Assembly: GCA_938045565.1 (NCBI GenBank)
Contig: CALIAZ010000045.1
Coordinates: forward strand, 10,838 to 74,837
From: an uncultured Atopobium sp.
GTDB taxonomy: Bacteria > Actinomycetota > Coriobacteriia > Coriobacteriales > Atopobiaceae
DNA length: 64,000 nucleotides
Direction: 5' to 3'
Shown here: one piece after another, positions 1 to 7,996 of the stretch
Position numbering within the stretch: the first letter of the stretch is position 1
Layout: every line of letters begins with the position of its first letter
Translations under genes and position numbers: made by a program
Notes under the pieces: generated by a model
The model's input: the letters and a program-made list of their open reading frames with translations, nothing else
Told to the model about the DNA's origin: nothing
Database searches by the model: none

Positions 1-503
1 TTCTTGTTTTGGCGCAGTGACATTCTGACTGGTAACTAAGTGACACAAGGTCAAACCTCAGCCCAAGAAAGGTTTTGGCGCAGTGACATTCTGACTGGTA
101 ACTAAGTTTATTAGATGTCGAGGTTTGATTACAGACAGTTTTGGCGCAGTGACATTCTGACTGGTAACTAAGTAGGTGCGCTTACCTACAAGGATCATAC
201 ATGGTTTTGGCGCAGTGACATTCTGACTGGTAACTAAGTGGTAATGAGCATCAACCGAGTTAACATCACGTTTTGGCGCAGTGACATTCTGACTGGTAAC
301 TAAGTTCGACTATTGGAAAGCCCAAGCACGCAAATGTTTTGGCGCAGTGACATTCTGACTGGTAACTAAGCTGCTTCTGGAAAGTTTAGAGCAGAGTTTT
401 TGTTTTGGCGCAGTGACATTCTGACTGGTAACTAAGCTAACGGTATTTGGTGCTGTCGACTTTATTTGTTTTGGCGCAGTGGCATTCTGGCTATAATTAG
501 GCA
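1..503 (+). CRISPR. CRISPR array, type II-like, eight repeats visible
   Basis: Repeats begin at 6, 72, 138, 204, 270, 336, 402 and 468, an exact 66-bp period (36-nt repeat plus 30-nt spacer). The first seven repeats are identical over 35 bases, starting GTTTTGGCGCAGTGACATTC; base 36 is T in five and C in two. The seven complete spacers are unrelated to one another. The repeat at 468-503 is degenerate (several changes in its second half), as expected for the leader-distal end, so the leader and cas genes should lie left of the window; five bases of an earlier spacer open the window. The GTTTT start, 36/30 geometry and adjacent anti-repeat (566-601) point to type II. No cas gene is visible here. 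Confidence 0.97.
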
Positions 504-509
504 TAATAG

Positions 510-602
510 TTAATAAAGATACCCACCCGATTCTACTTGATGTGGATTTGCGTGGGTATCTTTAGGTTTTAGCATAGTGACATTCTGAATGGTAGTTAAA
601 GC
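510..602 (-). ncRNA. Candidate tracrRNA (anti-repeat plus terminator hairpin)
   Basis: Bases 566-601 match the CRISPR repeat at about 28 of 36 positions but stand alone with no spacer geometry. Read on the minus strand they form an anti-repeat: GAATGTCACTATGCTAAAAC pairs with the first 20 bases of the repeat RNA with only one mismatch and two G-U pairs. Downstream on the same strand is a perfect 12-bp inverted repeat (552-563 with 515-526; arms AAAGATACCCAC/GTGGGTATCTTT) followed by a short T-rich stretch, suiting an intrinsic end. Anti-repeat followed by a stem-loop is the tracrRNA layout of Cas9 systems. The 5' end and promoter were not identified, so the boundaries are approximate. Confidence 0.72.
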
Positions 603-650
603 CACATGTCAGTTATTCGATGGTTTTTGTAGTTTGAAATGTTCAAGGTT

Positions 651-991
651 CTAGAAGGTAATCAGATTGATGCAAATAGCATTGTCTTCTAAAAACCACT
701 CTTCTTCACATTCAAATTTAGTGAATTTGTCAGGAATATAGGCTGACCCTTCAAGCCAAAACGATTCGAATTCTTGAGCATCAGGTTGATCGATGAGCCA
801 TCCTGATAAATCCATAGCTAACATATTATCTATCAATGCAATATTGCCTTCGCCACAATCTATATAGAATATTTTCCCTGTTCGTTTGCTTTTGCTTGAA
901 CTAAGAAAAAAAAGTTAACAAATTGCTCGTCTTCAAAGCCATATCTGCTGTCGAGCCCCACTATTTTCTTTATATTATTTTGTTTTGACAT
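651..991 (-). pseudogene. Small acidic protein gene split by a one-base frameshift
   Basis: Reading from ATG at 991 gives MSKQNNIKKIVGLDSRYGFE and continues to a run of eight T (906-913 on the plus strand as A8). After it the reading frame stops early. In the frame offset by one base, an open frame continues smoothly to 651 with a well-formed acidic C-terminal part (about 80 residues, ending in a Trp/Glu/Phe-rich stretch). Adding one T to the run would join both parts into about 113 residues. I do not recognise the family. The break is at a homopolymer, so it may be a real mutation, phase variation or a sequencing error. Confidence 0.6.
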
Positions 992-1051
992 TGGTTGTCC
1001 TTTTTGTGTATGTCAACTTATAGTGATTTTAACGCAGAAACATCTCAACAA

Positions 1052-1100
1052 AAAAGCACCTCAGTCATCCCACAAGGGGGGGGGTAGCCGGGGCGCTTTT
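1052..1100. terminator. Possible hairpin/terminator with a G9 tract
   Basis: AAAAGCACC near 1052 pairs with GGCGCTTTT ending at 1100 apart from one mismatch, with a run of nine G (1076-1084) in the loop and T4 at the end. It lies between the frameshifted minus-strand gene and the plus-strand flavodoxin gene. The rest of 992-1231 holds nothing else I can name. Confidence 0.35.
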
Positions 1101-1231
1101 GTTTCACTGTAGCACACGCTTACAATGAGAAGCCATTCGGCTGCGCAATCCCATCAACTATACTTGTGTCAAATAATTCGACGTAACGCTGCAACAGCAC
1201 GTTCTTCTCGGCTGGTAGTGGAGATTCTTAC

Positions 1232-1717
1232 ATGAAGTCTTTGATTGTGTACTATTCATATTCCGGCATCACAAGAAGGCTTGCTGAGGATATTGCGCTG
1301 ATTACCGATGGTGAGTTGCTGGAGCTTAAGCCTCAAGAGCCTTATTCTTTCTCGTATAACACGGCGGTAAAAGAGGTTAGAGCGCAAATAGAAAAGGGCG
1401 TTTGTCCTGCGTTAATGCAATACGATATAGATGTTGCCGGCTTTGATACTGTTTTTATAGGATCACCCAACTGGCTTAAAACATTTGCACCTCCGATGCT
1501 TTCGTTCTTAAGAGCAACGGATTTAAGCGGTAAGACGGTCATTCCGTTTTGCACGCATGGCGGTGGAGGATTTGGAAACATGATTGAGGAGTACCAGAGG
1601 GAGTGCGGTGCTTCTCGTGTAATGCCTGGACTGGCGGTAAAAGGCACGTATACTTTTAGCGAAGTGCAAAAGTGGCTGGATTCGATAGGGTTGGACAATG
1701 CGAGTACTTCTAGCTGA
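1232..1717 (+). CDS. Flavodoxin-family protein
   Basis: A 161-residue cytoplasmic flavodoxin-like protein. The N-terminus LIVYYSYSGITRRLAEDIA is the FMN phosphate-binding loop of the family, and a GSPNWLKTFAPPM segment followed by FCTHGGGGFG matches the flavin-ring loops. The length is normal for the family. It probably carries electrons through bound FMN or acts as an NAD(P)H-dependent flavin protein. A GGAG lies 10 bases before the ATG. Its end overlaps the response regulator start by 20 bases, so the three genes up to 3717 form one operon and this protein may belong to the response controlled by the two-component pair. Confidence 0.85.
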   Translation: MKSLIVYYSYSGITRRLAEDIALITDGELLELKPQEPYSFSYNTAVKEVRAQIEKGVCPALMQYDIDVAGFDTVFIGSPNWLKTFAPPMLSFLRATDLSGKTVIPFCTHGGGGFGNMIEEYQRECGASRVMPGLAVKGTYTFSEVQKWLDSIGLDNASTSS

Positions 1718-2381
1718 AGATGAGAAGAGAATGGCCGCAGCTATTGTGGCTCTCTTAAAGCAAGAAAAATACGACGTCGATCATATGACTGACGGCACGT
1801 CCGCTCTTCTCGCCCTAGAAAGCAACATGTTCGACATGGCAATCCTTGATGTCATGATGCCTAAAATGAGCGGTTTTGAGGTTTCTCGAAGGGCTCGTAG
1901 CAAGGGAATTACCATTCCTATTTTGATACTGACGGCAAAAAGCCAGCTAGACGATAAGGTCGAGGGCCTGGATAACGGTGCCGATGACTATCTGACCAAG
2001 CCATTTCAGACAGCAGAACTTTTGGCTCGTTTGCGTGCGCTAGGAAGAAGGAGTTCTAGCTTTCAAGAGAATGTTCTGCGTTTTGGTGATCTCTCGCTTG
2101 ATTCCACAACCGCAACGTTGACCTGTGAGACTTCTGGTCAGAGTGTGCGCCTAAGCGAGAAAGAGTTGCGCATTCTTGAGTATATGATTGGTAATCACGG
2201 TCGCATTATGACGCGTGATCAGCTTGCTATTAAGATATGGGGATTTGAAAGCGACGCCGAGTACAACAACGTTGAGGTGTACATGTCGTTTACTCGTAAA
2301 AAGCTGGCATTTATCGGTTCTACGGTAGAGATTAAAGCAGTTCGTGGCTTGGGATATGAATTGAGGGACCAAACTGTTTAG
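1698..2381 (+). CDS. OmpR/PhoB-family response regulator
   Basis: A 227-residue transcription regulator with an N-terminal receiver domain (acidic cluster E7-D8, phospho-acceptor D51 in ILDVMMP, conserved LTAKS Thr and a Lys in YLTKPF) and a C-terminal winged-helix DNA-binding domain (about 130-225, with the motif VRGLGYEL). The partner kinase follows 31 bases downstream. OmpR-type regulators bind tandem repeats with a period near 11 bp; such a repeat (TTCAATCTTTG twice) lies at 3910-3931 upstream of the lipoprotein gene, the likely target. The start overlaps the flavodoxin gene. Confidence 0.93.
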   Translation: MRVLLAEDEKRMAAAIVALLKQEKYDVDHMTDGTSALLALESNMFDMAILDVMMPKMSGFEVSRRARSKGITIPILILTAKSQLDDKVEGLDNGADDYLTKPFQTAELLARLRALGRRSSSFQENVLRFGDLSLDSTTATLTCETSGQSVRLSEKELRILEYMIGNHGRIMTRDQLAIKIWGFESDAEYNNVEVYMSFTRKKLAFIGSTVEIKAVRGLGYELRDQTV

Positions 2382-2412
2382 GCAATCCAGAAGAAAAATT
2401 ATCCTCTCCATT

Positions 2413-3717
2413 ATGGTGTCGCTTGTTCTGCTGTTCACAGTGACGCTGTCGGTCATCATGTTTGCTAGCACTCAGGAGATCAGGCAGAAGAACATGGACG
2501 CGCTCAACCGCTATGCAAGCCAGTATTCGCTTGAGAAGGAAAAAGGTAGTTCTGAGGGACAGGGTGGTTCGGGGGGACAGAGTAGCTCAGAGGGCAAGGG
2601 CGGTTCTGAGGGGCAGACAAGCTCCGAAGGTCAGAGTCCACAGCAGCCACTGGTCAAACCTGACGCTCAGCTGTCAAACAAATCTGACAATCAACCGCCA
2701 GGCCAGAGATCTGCTTACGAGCTTTCAACGTTTTACTCAGTATCGTTTTCTGCAGATGGTTCTGTACTCTCAGTCTTTAATGGCGAGAAAACCGTTAGCT
2801 CCGATGAAAACCTCACTGAGTTTGCTCGTCAGATTTTGAACGAAGGAAATTCTTCTGGTAGAACAGGTAATCTTTCCTACGTGGTTATGAAAAAAGATGG
2901 CTATACGCTTGTGGCGTTTATGGATAACACCGTTTCTGAAGCCGGTCTTCAGACCATGATGCGAAACGCTCTGCTTGTAGGAGGCGCGTCGCTGGTAGTT
3001 ATGTTCTTTATTTCTGTGTTTCTGGCAAAGCGCATCATTCACCCACTTGAAGAGAGCGATAAAAAGCAGAAGCAGTTTATATCCGACGCAAGTCACGAGC
3101 TCAAGACTCCTATTGCGGTTATTGACGCCAATGCAGAGATTCTATCCAGAGAGCTTAGCCACAACGAATGGCTCTCCAACATTCAATACGAAAGCAATCG
3201 TATGGGAAAGTTGGTAAAACAGCTGCTAGATTTTTCTAGTGCGGAGAATAGAGAAGTTCCTATGGAAAAGCTGGACTTTTCTCATGTAGTTACTGGAGAA
3301 TCACTGGTCTTTGAGACGTTTGCGTTCGAGAATGGCAAGGCACTTCAAAGCAACATTGAAGAGGGGATTGTTCTTACAGGCAATCAGAATCAGCTTACGC
3401 AGGTTATTTCTGTGCTGCTTGATAACGCCCTGAGGCATACAACGGGTACTCAGATTGAGTTAAATCTCAAGAAACAAGGTCACAGCGCTCTCTTAAGTGT
3501 TAGTAATGATGCAGAAGAAATTTCTCAAGAAAAGCTTGAGCATCTGTTTGATCGTTTTTATCGTGTTGATGACGTTCGAAACAGTGAGGATAATCACTAT
3601 GGATTGGGTCTTTCGATTGCACAAGCTGTAGTTCAAAAGCATGGTGGAACCATTAATGTAGGCTATTCAGAGGGTCGAATTACTTTTACTGTTCAGCTTC
3701 CTATTAAGGGAAAATAA
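2413..3717 (+). CDS. Sensor histidine kinase
   Basis: A membrane sensor kinase of about 434 residues: an N-terminal membrane helix, an extracellular segment, a second helix (about 185-210), then a HisKA domain with the phospho-acceptor His at about residue 228 in DASHELKTP, and an ATPase domain with N box DNALRH and G box GLGLSIAQAV. The extracellular part begins with a Ser/Gly/Glu/Gln-rich repeat (about residues 44-76, units like SSEGQ), unusual in a sensor domain. ATG 2413 has no good ribosome binding site; the frame stays open upstream to a TGA near 2362 and would add a basic stretch (LFRQSRRKIILSI), so translation may begin earlier at a non-ATG codon. Confidence 0.92.
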   Translation: MVSLVLLFTVTLSVIMFASTQEIRQKNMDALNRYASQYSLEKEKGSSEGQGGSGGQSSSEGKGGSEGQTSSEGQSPQQPLVKPDAQLSNKSDNQPPGQRSAYELSTFYSVSFSADGSVLSVFNGEKTVSSDENLTEFARQILNEGNSSGRTGNLSYVVMKKDGYTLVAFMDNTVSEAGLQTMMRNALLVGGASLVVMFFISVFLAKRIIHPLEESDKKQKQFISDASHELKTPIAVIDANAEILSRELSHNEWLSNIQYESNRMGKLVKQLLDFSSAENREVPMEKLDFSHVVTGESLVFETFAFENGKALQSNIEEGIVLTGNQNQLTQVISVLLDNALRHTTGTQIELNLKKQGHSALLSVSNDAEEISQEKLEHLFDRFYRVDDVRNSEDNHYGLGLSIAQAVVQKHGGTINVGYSEGRITFTVQLPIKGK

Positions 3718-3731
3718 CGTGTAGGTAGAAA

Positions 3732-3756
3732 TTCAATATTCAATCTTTAGTTCAAT
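3732..3756. promoter_or_regulatory. Cluster of TTCAAT half-sites after the kinase gene
   Basis: TTCAAT occurs at 3732, 3739 and 3751, just after the kinase stop codon. The same hexamer makes up the tandem repeat at 3910-3931. The spacings here (7 and 12) are not the ideal 11, so this may be a weak or decayed regulator site. Confidence 0.35.
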
Positions 3757-3771
3757 AAAACTGTTTTATTT

Positions 3772-3803
3772 AGACGTCTTTCTCATGAAGGCGTCTTTTT
3801 TAT
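3772..3803 (+). terminator. Rho-independent terminator of the kinase operon
   Basis: AGACG...CGTCT with an inner CTTTC/GAAGG pairing around a TCAT loop, followed by TTTTTTAT. It lies 55 bases after the kinase stop and closes the flavodoxin-regulator-kinase operon. Confidence 0.8.
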
Positions 3804-3909
3804 TTGCGCAGGTAGATGACTATAGAGCAAAATATGCGAAAATCGAATATTTTGCATTTGAACTGGGGATTTACTAACTTTCCAAAAATTTCTAAAAAAT
3901 TTTTGAGAA

Positions 3910-3931
3910 TTCAATCTTTGTTCAATCTTTG
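3910..3931 (+). promoter_or_regulatory. Tandem 11-bp operator, probable response-regulator box
   Basis: TTCAATCTTTG is repeated twice without a gap (3910-3920, 3921-3931). A weak -10-like TACTAT follows at 3937-3942 with no recognisable -35, the arrangement of an activated promoter where an OmpR/PhoB-type dimer replaces the -35. It lies about 85 bases before the lipoprotein start and about 190 bases after the regulator-kinase operon. That the neighbouring regulator binds here is inference. Confidence 0.6.
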
Positions 3932-4015
3932 CCTCCTACTATGTCCTCATCAGATGCAAGGGAGTAAAAAATCACTTCATTGCATACACCAAATAAGTGC
4001 AAGGAGGCGCACATT

Positions 4016-5335
4016 ATGCAGTACACAAGAAGAGATGTAGTAGCCGGTCTTCCAGTTTTGATGGCGTTCGGACTTGCTGGTTGCAAAACCGCAAAAGCAA
4101 CCGCTAATAACACAACCGAAGCCACCAAGAAGGCTTCAGAAGCACTTCGGATTACCGCCGCTCAGATCCTGGATGGCTATGCAGTCAACAGCACTACTGC
4201 TGATGAGAATACCATTCTGGTCAATACTACCGACGATGTAGCCATTACTAATTCCACGGTTACTAAGACAGGAGATTCCGACGGCGGAGATAACTGTAAC
4301 TTCTACGGTCAGAACGCTGCAGTTCTTGTTGAGGGAGGTTCAACTACTACGCTGACTAATCTCACCGTTACTTCAGATGCAAAGGGTGCCAACGGCATTT
4401 TTAGCTACGGAGGCAATGGCGGTCAGAACGGCGGTGACGGTGATGGAACCAAGGTTATTATCAAGGACACCACCATCACCACAACCGGCGACGGCGCGGG
4501 TGGCACCATGACAACCGGTGGCGGCACCACTAATGCCTACAACCTCACGGTTACCACAAACGGTCAGTCTTCTGCAGCTATTCGTACCGATAGGGGCGGC
4601 GGAACAGTTTACGTAGACGGTGGTGCCTATACCTCCAATGGTCTAGGTTCGCCAGCCATCTACTCCACGGCAGAGATCCACGTTACTAACGCCACACTTG
4701 TTTCTAACCTTTCCGAGGGCGTTTGTATTGAGGGCTTGAACTCCATTGAGCTTACCGATTGCGATCTCACGGCAAACAACACCAAGTGCAATGGCAATGC
4801 AACCTTCATGGATACCATCATGATTTATCAGTCCATGTCCGGAGACGCAGCAACGGGTAATTCCACCTTTGCTATGACCGGTGGTTCCCTCACCAGCAAG
4901 AACGGCCACATGTTCCACGTTACTAACACTAACGCTGACATTGAGCTCAATGGTGTCAAGTTAACTAACGAAGACGCTGCTAACGTTCTTATCTCTGTCT
5001 GCGATGACGGTTGGAATGGCGGTAATAACAAGGCAACCTTTAACGCTAAAGCTCAGGACCTGGTGGGAGCGGTGCTTGTTGGCAACAATTCCACACTTGC
5101 TCTGAACCTCACTGGAGGAACCACGTTTGAGGGTTACGTTAACGGCAACATCGTCAACGCTACCAACCAGACTGTTTCCACCGAGGTAGGTACTGTTACG
5201 GTAACTCTGGACAACAATAGTACTTGGACTTTGACAGCAGATAGCTATGTCACCGAGTTCAATGGTGCTGCAGCAAACGTTATTGCTAACGGTCACACAC
5301 TGTATGTAAAAGGTACAGCACTCACGGGAACCTAA
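4016..5335 (+). CDS. Tat-exported lipoprotein with beta-helix repeats
   Basis: A 439-residue cell-surface protein. The start at 4016 is chosen because AAGGAGG lies 8 bases upstream and it gives a clean signal: YTRRDVVAGLPVLMAFGLAGC has twin arginines and a lipobox ending at Cys, so it should be Tat-exported and lipid-anchored. The mature part is rich in Asn, Thr and Gly with repeated strands of the type TLTNLTVTSDAKGANGIFSY, the pattern of a right-handed parallel beta-helix (pectate-lyase/adhesin-like). No catalytic residues are evident, so an adhesin or surface-binding role is more likely than an enzyme. It probably belongs to the regulon of the two-component system just upstream. Confidence 0.82.
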   Translation: MQYTRRDVVAGLPVLMAFGLAGCKTAKATANNTTEATKKASEALRITAAQILDGYAVNSTTADENTILVNTTDDVAITNSTVTKTGDSDGGDNCNFYGQNAAVLVEGGSTTTLTNLTVTSDAKGANGIFSYGGNGGQNGGDGDGTKVIIKDTTITTTGDGAGGTMTTGGGTTNAYNLTVTTNGQSSAAIRTDRGGGTVYVDGGAYTSNGLGSPAIYSTAEIHVTNATLVSNLSEGVCIEGLNSIELTDCDLTANNTKCNGNATFMDTIMIYQSMSGDAATGNSTFAMTGGSLTSKNGHMFHVTNTNADIELNGVKLTNEDAANVLISVCDDGWNGGNNKATFNAKAQDLVGAVLVGNNSTLALNLTGGTTFEGYVNGNIVNATNQTVSTEVGTVTVTLDNNSTWTLTADSYVTEFNGAAANVIANGHTLYVKGTALTGT

Positions 5336-5378
5336 GCGAGAAGAACGTGTAGTAACGTAAAGCCACAGCTACAAAAGA

Positions 5379-5413
5379 CACCCTGCGGGTTATGAGCTCG
5401 CAGGGTTGTTCTT
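5379..5413 (+). terminator. Terminator after the lipoprotein gene
   Basis: Perfect 8-bp stem ACCCTGCG/CGCAGGGT (5379-5386 with 5398-5405) followed by a T-rich TGTTCTTTG. Confidence 0.75.
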
Positions 5414-5495
5414 TGTTGTTAGGGTATGAGTTGCGCGCTTTGCTGAGGGAGAGTGTGGGAATCGTCTGCTGCAAGAGACTGAGGTGTAGAACTAG

Positions 5496-5771
5496 TTACT
5501 CGTCCTCTGAATATGCGTCATCTTGATAGGAATCTTCTTCGTTATTATCATGCACAAGCAAGGAGTTGAACAGCTCATCGATATCGTTTTGCCTCTGGAT
5601 AGTCTCTTCTTCGGCCAGTGTCCACACACCGTCTTGGTAGTAAAGAATGTCACCTTGGCAAGCGTTACTTGGAAGCTCGTGGCGAGAAACGGTAAGCATA
5701 TTGCCTGGTTGATCATTCAGCTCAAGCACGGCAAAATTGTTGTCTTCAAATCGATCAATGATTGCTTTCAT
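5496..5771 (-). CDS. DUF3006 family protein
   Basis: A 91-residue protein beginning MKAIIDRFEDNNFAVLEL, the typical opening of DUF3006, a small beta-rich domain often encoded next to ComEC-like metallo-beta-lactamases. The C-terminus is very acidic (NNEEDSYQDDAYSEDE). Its ATG overlaps the stop of the upstream gene in TAATG, so the two are translationally coupled. The function is unknown; the partnership with the MBL protein is the main clue. Confidence 0.85.
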   Translation of the reverse strand: MKAIIDRFEDNNFAVLELNDQPGNMLTVSRHELPSNACQGDILYYQDGVWTLAEEETIQRQNDIDELFNSLLVHDNNEEDSYQDDAYSEDE

Positions 5772-7141
5772 TACTTGGTCCTCGATTTCGACGACGTGCC
5801 AGATTTATCTTGTGAGGTCGGAGCTACTACTGTGCCGGGTTTCTCGCCAGATATATCAATGTTTGTACCATCGCAGGTAATGGTAATGGTTCCATTGGCG
5901 CCTGTGCCCCAGACTTCAACGGAATGCTTGCGGAGGGCGTTCAGGACCGACTGCATGGGGTGGCCGTAGGAGTTGTCCAGGGCGTACGAGAGGACGGCGT
6001 AGGTGGGCGAGAGTTTGCGGACCAGCTGCTCGGTAGTACCTGTTCGAGAGCCGTGATGCGAGAGTTTAAGCACGTCAATGTGGCCTGGATTGGAGTCCAG
6101 GATGGCGTTTGTGGGCGCATCACCCGTGAAGAGGAAGGTCTTGTTGCCAACGGTCAGCTTGATGATTATCGAGTAATCGTTGGTGCCGGGAAAATTTGCG
6201 TCTTTGGTGGGCCAGAGAATTTCCAGCCTGTAACCGTCGGTTTGGTCGATGGTGGTACCCGCTTCGGCAAGGGTTATCTGCAGGTTATTGTTCTGGATGG
6301 CGGTCAAAAACTTTCTGTATGTTGCCGTGTTGTTTGTCTTATTTGGTGCGTAAATGGTCCCAATTTGGGTGCTGGAAATGACATCTGCCATGCCACCGAT
6401 GTGATCTTCATCGGGGTGAGTGGCTACCAGGTAATCAATCTTGTTTCGACCAAGTTCTTGGAGCACCTGTTCGATTTTTGGTGCTGACCCTGTGGGACCG
6501 GCGTCGATAAGCACGGTTTTCTCGGGAAGTGCAATGAGAATGGCTTCTCCCTGGCCGACGTCGATAAACTTGATGGTTACGTTTGCGCTGGTCTGCGTGG
6601 TGGTGGATGGTGCGTTGGAGTCTGGTTGCGATGACGAGCCGGAGTCTGGTTGGGATGACGCGGCGGAGCCTTGCTGTGGCAATCCCGCAGGTGAGACGAT
6701 AGTTGGAAGCGGTTGCGTCAGAGCGGCGCTAAAGTAGAGCGCCACACTCAGTGCGGCAAGTACGATTCCAACTTTCTGTTTTCCGGCGTATCGCTTGCGT
6801 AGTTTGAGCTTGCCTTTTACGAGTTGTTTGGAAGAGTCGGGGTCTTCGTAGATGAGGTTCAACGCGCTCTCGATAACCGGAAGCGAGAAAATTGCTGGTA
6901 GAAGGTAAGAAAGCAGCGACGGCAACGCAAGTATTTGAGCCAGGGCAAATGTGCCAGCGATTAGCGCTGCGTTTACAACAAGCCTGGTAAGGCCCGACTT
7001 CCACCCCTTGAGATAGAACTGCGGAATGCCAAAAATGCCAAAGATGAGGGAAAGAATAAGCGCAAATAAGTAGTCAGATTGCTTGCCAGAGGCTGTATGG
7101 GGCGATTTAGTTTTGCTGTCAAATTGCTTTTGATTGGGCAT
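5771..7141 (-). CDS. ComEC/Rec2-like metallo-beta-lactamase protein
   Basis: A 456-residue membrane-anchored hydrolase. The N-terminal 100 residues hold membrane segments with a TM2-like GIPQFYLKGWKSGLTRL turn, then one more helix (about 120-140), a Ser/Gln/Thr linker, and an extracytoplasmic MBL domain with the metal-binding ATHPDEDHIGGM motif, FLFTGDA and LSHHGSRTG. This matches the C-terminal nuclease-like domain of ComEC, but the ComEC channel domain is absent, so it is not the DNA-uptake channel itself. It is coupled to a DUF3006 gene, as in many Firmicutes and Actinobacteria. Activity on DNA is inferred from the family only. Confidence 0.87.
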   Translation of the reverse strand: MPNQKQFDSKTKSPHTASGKQSDYLFALILSLIFGIFGIPQFYLKGWKSGLTRLVVNAALIAGTFALAQILALPSLLSYLLPAIFSLPVIESALNLIYEDPDSSKQLVKGKLKLRKRYAGKQKVGIVLAALSVALYFSAALTQPLPTIVSPAGLPQQGSAASSQPDSGSSSQPDSNAPSTTTQTSANVTIKFIDVGQGEAILIALPEKTVLIDAGPTGSAPKIEQVLQELGRNKIDYLVATHPDEDHIGGMADVISSTQIGTIYAPNKTNNTATYRKFLTAIQNNNLQITLAEAGTTIDQTDGYRLEILWPTKDANFPGTNDYSIIIKLTVGNKTFLFTGDAPTNAILDSNPGHIDVLKLSHHGSRTGTTEQLVRKLSPTYAVLSYALDNSYGHPMQSVLNALRKHSVEVWGTGANGTITITCDGTNIDISGEKPGTVVAPTSQDKSGTSSKSRTK

Positions 7142-7180
7142 AAAACCTCTCTGGACACGTGCGTTCTGAAGAATCTTACC

Positions 7181-7996
7181 CTATTTAACCAGCCAGTCTA
7201 GGGCTTTCTGTATTCTTCCCTCAACGTTTTGGAAGTGATTTCCGCGGTTGAGTTCAAACGTTGAGGTAATTCCCGCGCTTTCCAGCTTGCTGGCGAGAAG
7301 TTCGGCGTTTTCTCGCACGTGCATTATCTGTGGATTAGGGGTTCGTGCTTCTCGATCACCCAGCGAAAGATAAACGTGTGTGAGGCCGACCACCCCTCCG
7401 CTGAGCTGCTGGTCAACGTAGTCCAGAAGGTCTGGGAACCAGAACGATCCCGAGACGGCTCCGATGCGCTGGAAGGTTGCGGCGGGAGCGGCAGCGTGTG
7501 GTGCAGTGAGGGTGCTGAGCTGCGGCGTCGTGGCAGCGGCGGCCTGTGTCACGCCGGCCCAGAGGCTGAACAGGCCCGCGAGCGAGTATCCCACAAGCAC
7601 CCTATACGCCGGCGGCTTGGTGAGTTCCGATTCTGCCCAGGGGACAACATGGTTGATAAGGGTATCAAGTGTTTTTTGAGCGCCGTCGCCAAAGTTGGGA
7701 CCCTTGGCAAAGACGCGCGGTGCGCACCAGGGTGAGAAATTCTTTTCCCACAGGTCAACGCCAACGTTCACTAGGCTGACGCCTGCAGGTACCTGAACGG
7801 GGGAGTTGTCGGCCACGTCACCCAAGAGGTAAACAATAGGAGCTTCTGCTACAGAGGACATCTGCGTGTAGATGGAAAGTCCGGAGATGATCGTTTTTCT
7901 CGCCACGAGGTTGGCGGAGTGCGGCGCTGCAGCCGCAACGGGACGGGAGGCTGCAGCGTCGGGATGCGTGTCTGATGAGGTGTTCATGCTACTCAC
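7181..7996 (-). CDS. Putative esterase, alpha/beta hydrolase fold
   Basis: A 271-residue hydrolase with the nucleophile elbow VGYSLAGLFSLW (GxSxG) and a C-terminal His in RGNHFQ; the acid is probably in LSLGDREA. The arrangement resembles the enterochelin-esterase-like (Esterase D/IroE) family, but there is no siderophore context, so the substrate is unknown. The GTG at 7996 overlaps the stop of the antiporter gene; an ATG at 7987 (MNTSSDTH) is an alternative start. No signal peptide is visible, so it should be cytoplasmic. Confidence 0.82.
   Translation of the reverse strand: MSSMNTSSDTHPDAAASRPVAAAAPHSANLVARKTIISGLSIYTQMSSVAEAPIVYLLGDVADNSPVQVPAGVSLVNVGVDLWEKNFSPWCAPRVFAKGPNFGDGAQKTLDTLINHVVPWAESELTKPPAYRVLVGYSLAGLFSLWAGVTQAAAATTPQLSTLTAPHAAAPAATFQRIGAVSGSFWFPDLLDYVDQQLSGGVVGLTHVYLSLGDREARTPNPQIMHVRENAELLASKLESAGITSTFELNRGNHFQNVEGRIQKALDWLVK

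Noticed and set aside
310..504. Minus-strand open frame in the CRISPR array
   Set aside because: Its translation simply repeats the CRISPR unit (SLVTSQNVTAPK).
5771..7141. True ComEC DNA-uptake channel, to pair with the uptake-like motif
   Set aside because: The protein has the MBL domain but lacks the long multi-helix ComEC channel domain, so it cannot be taken as evidence of natural competence.
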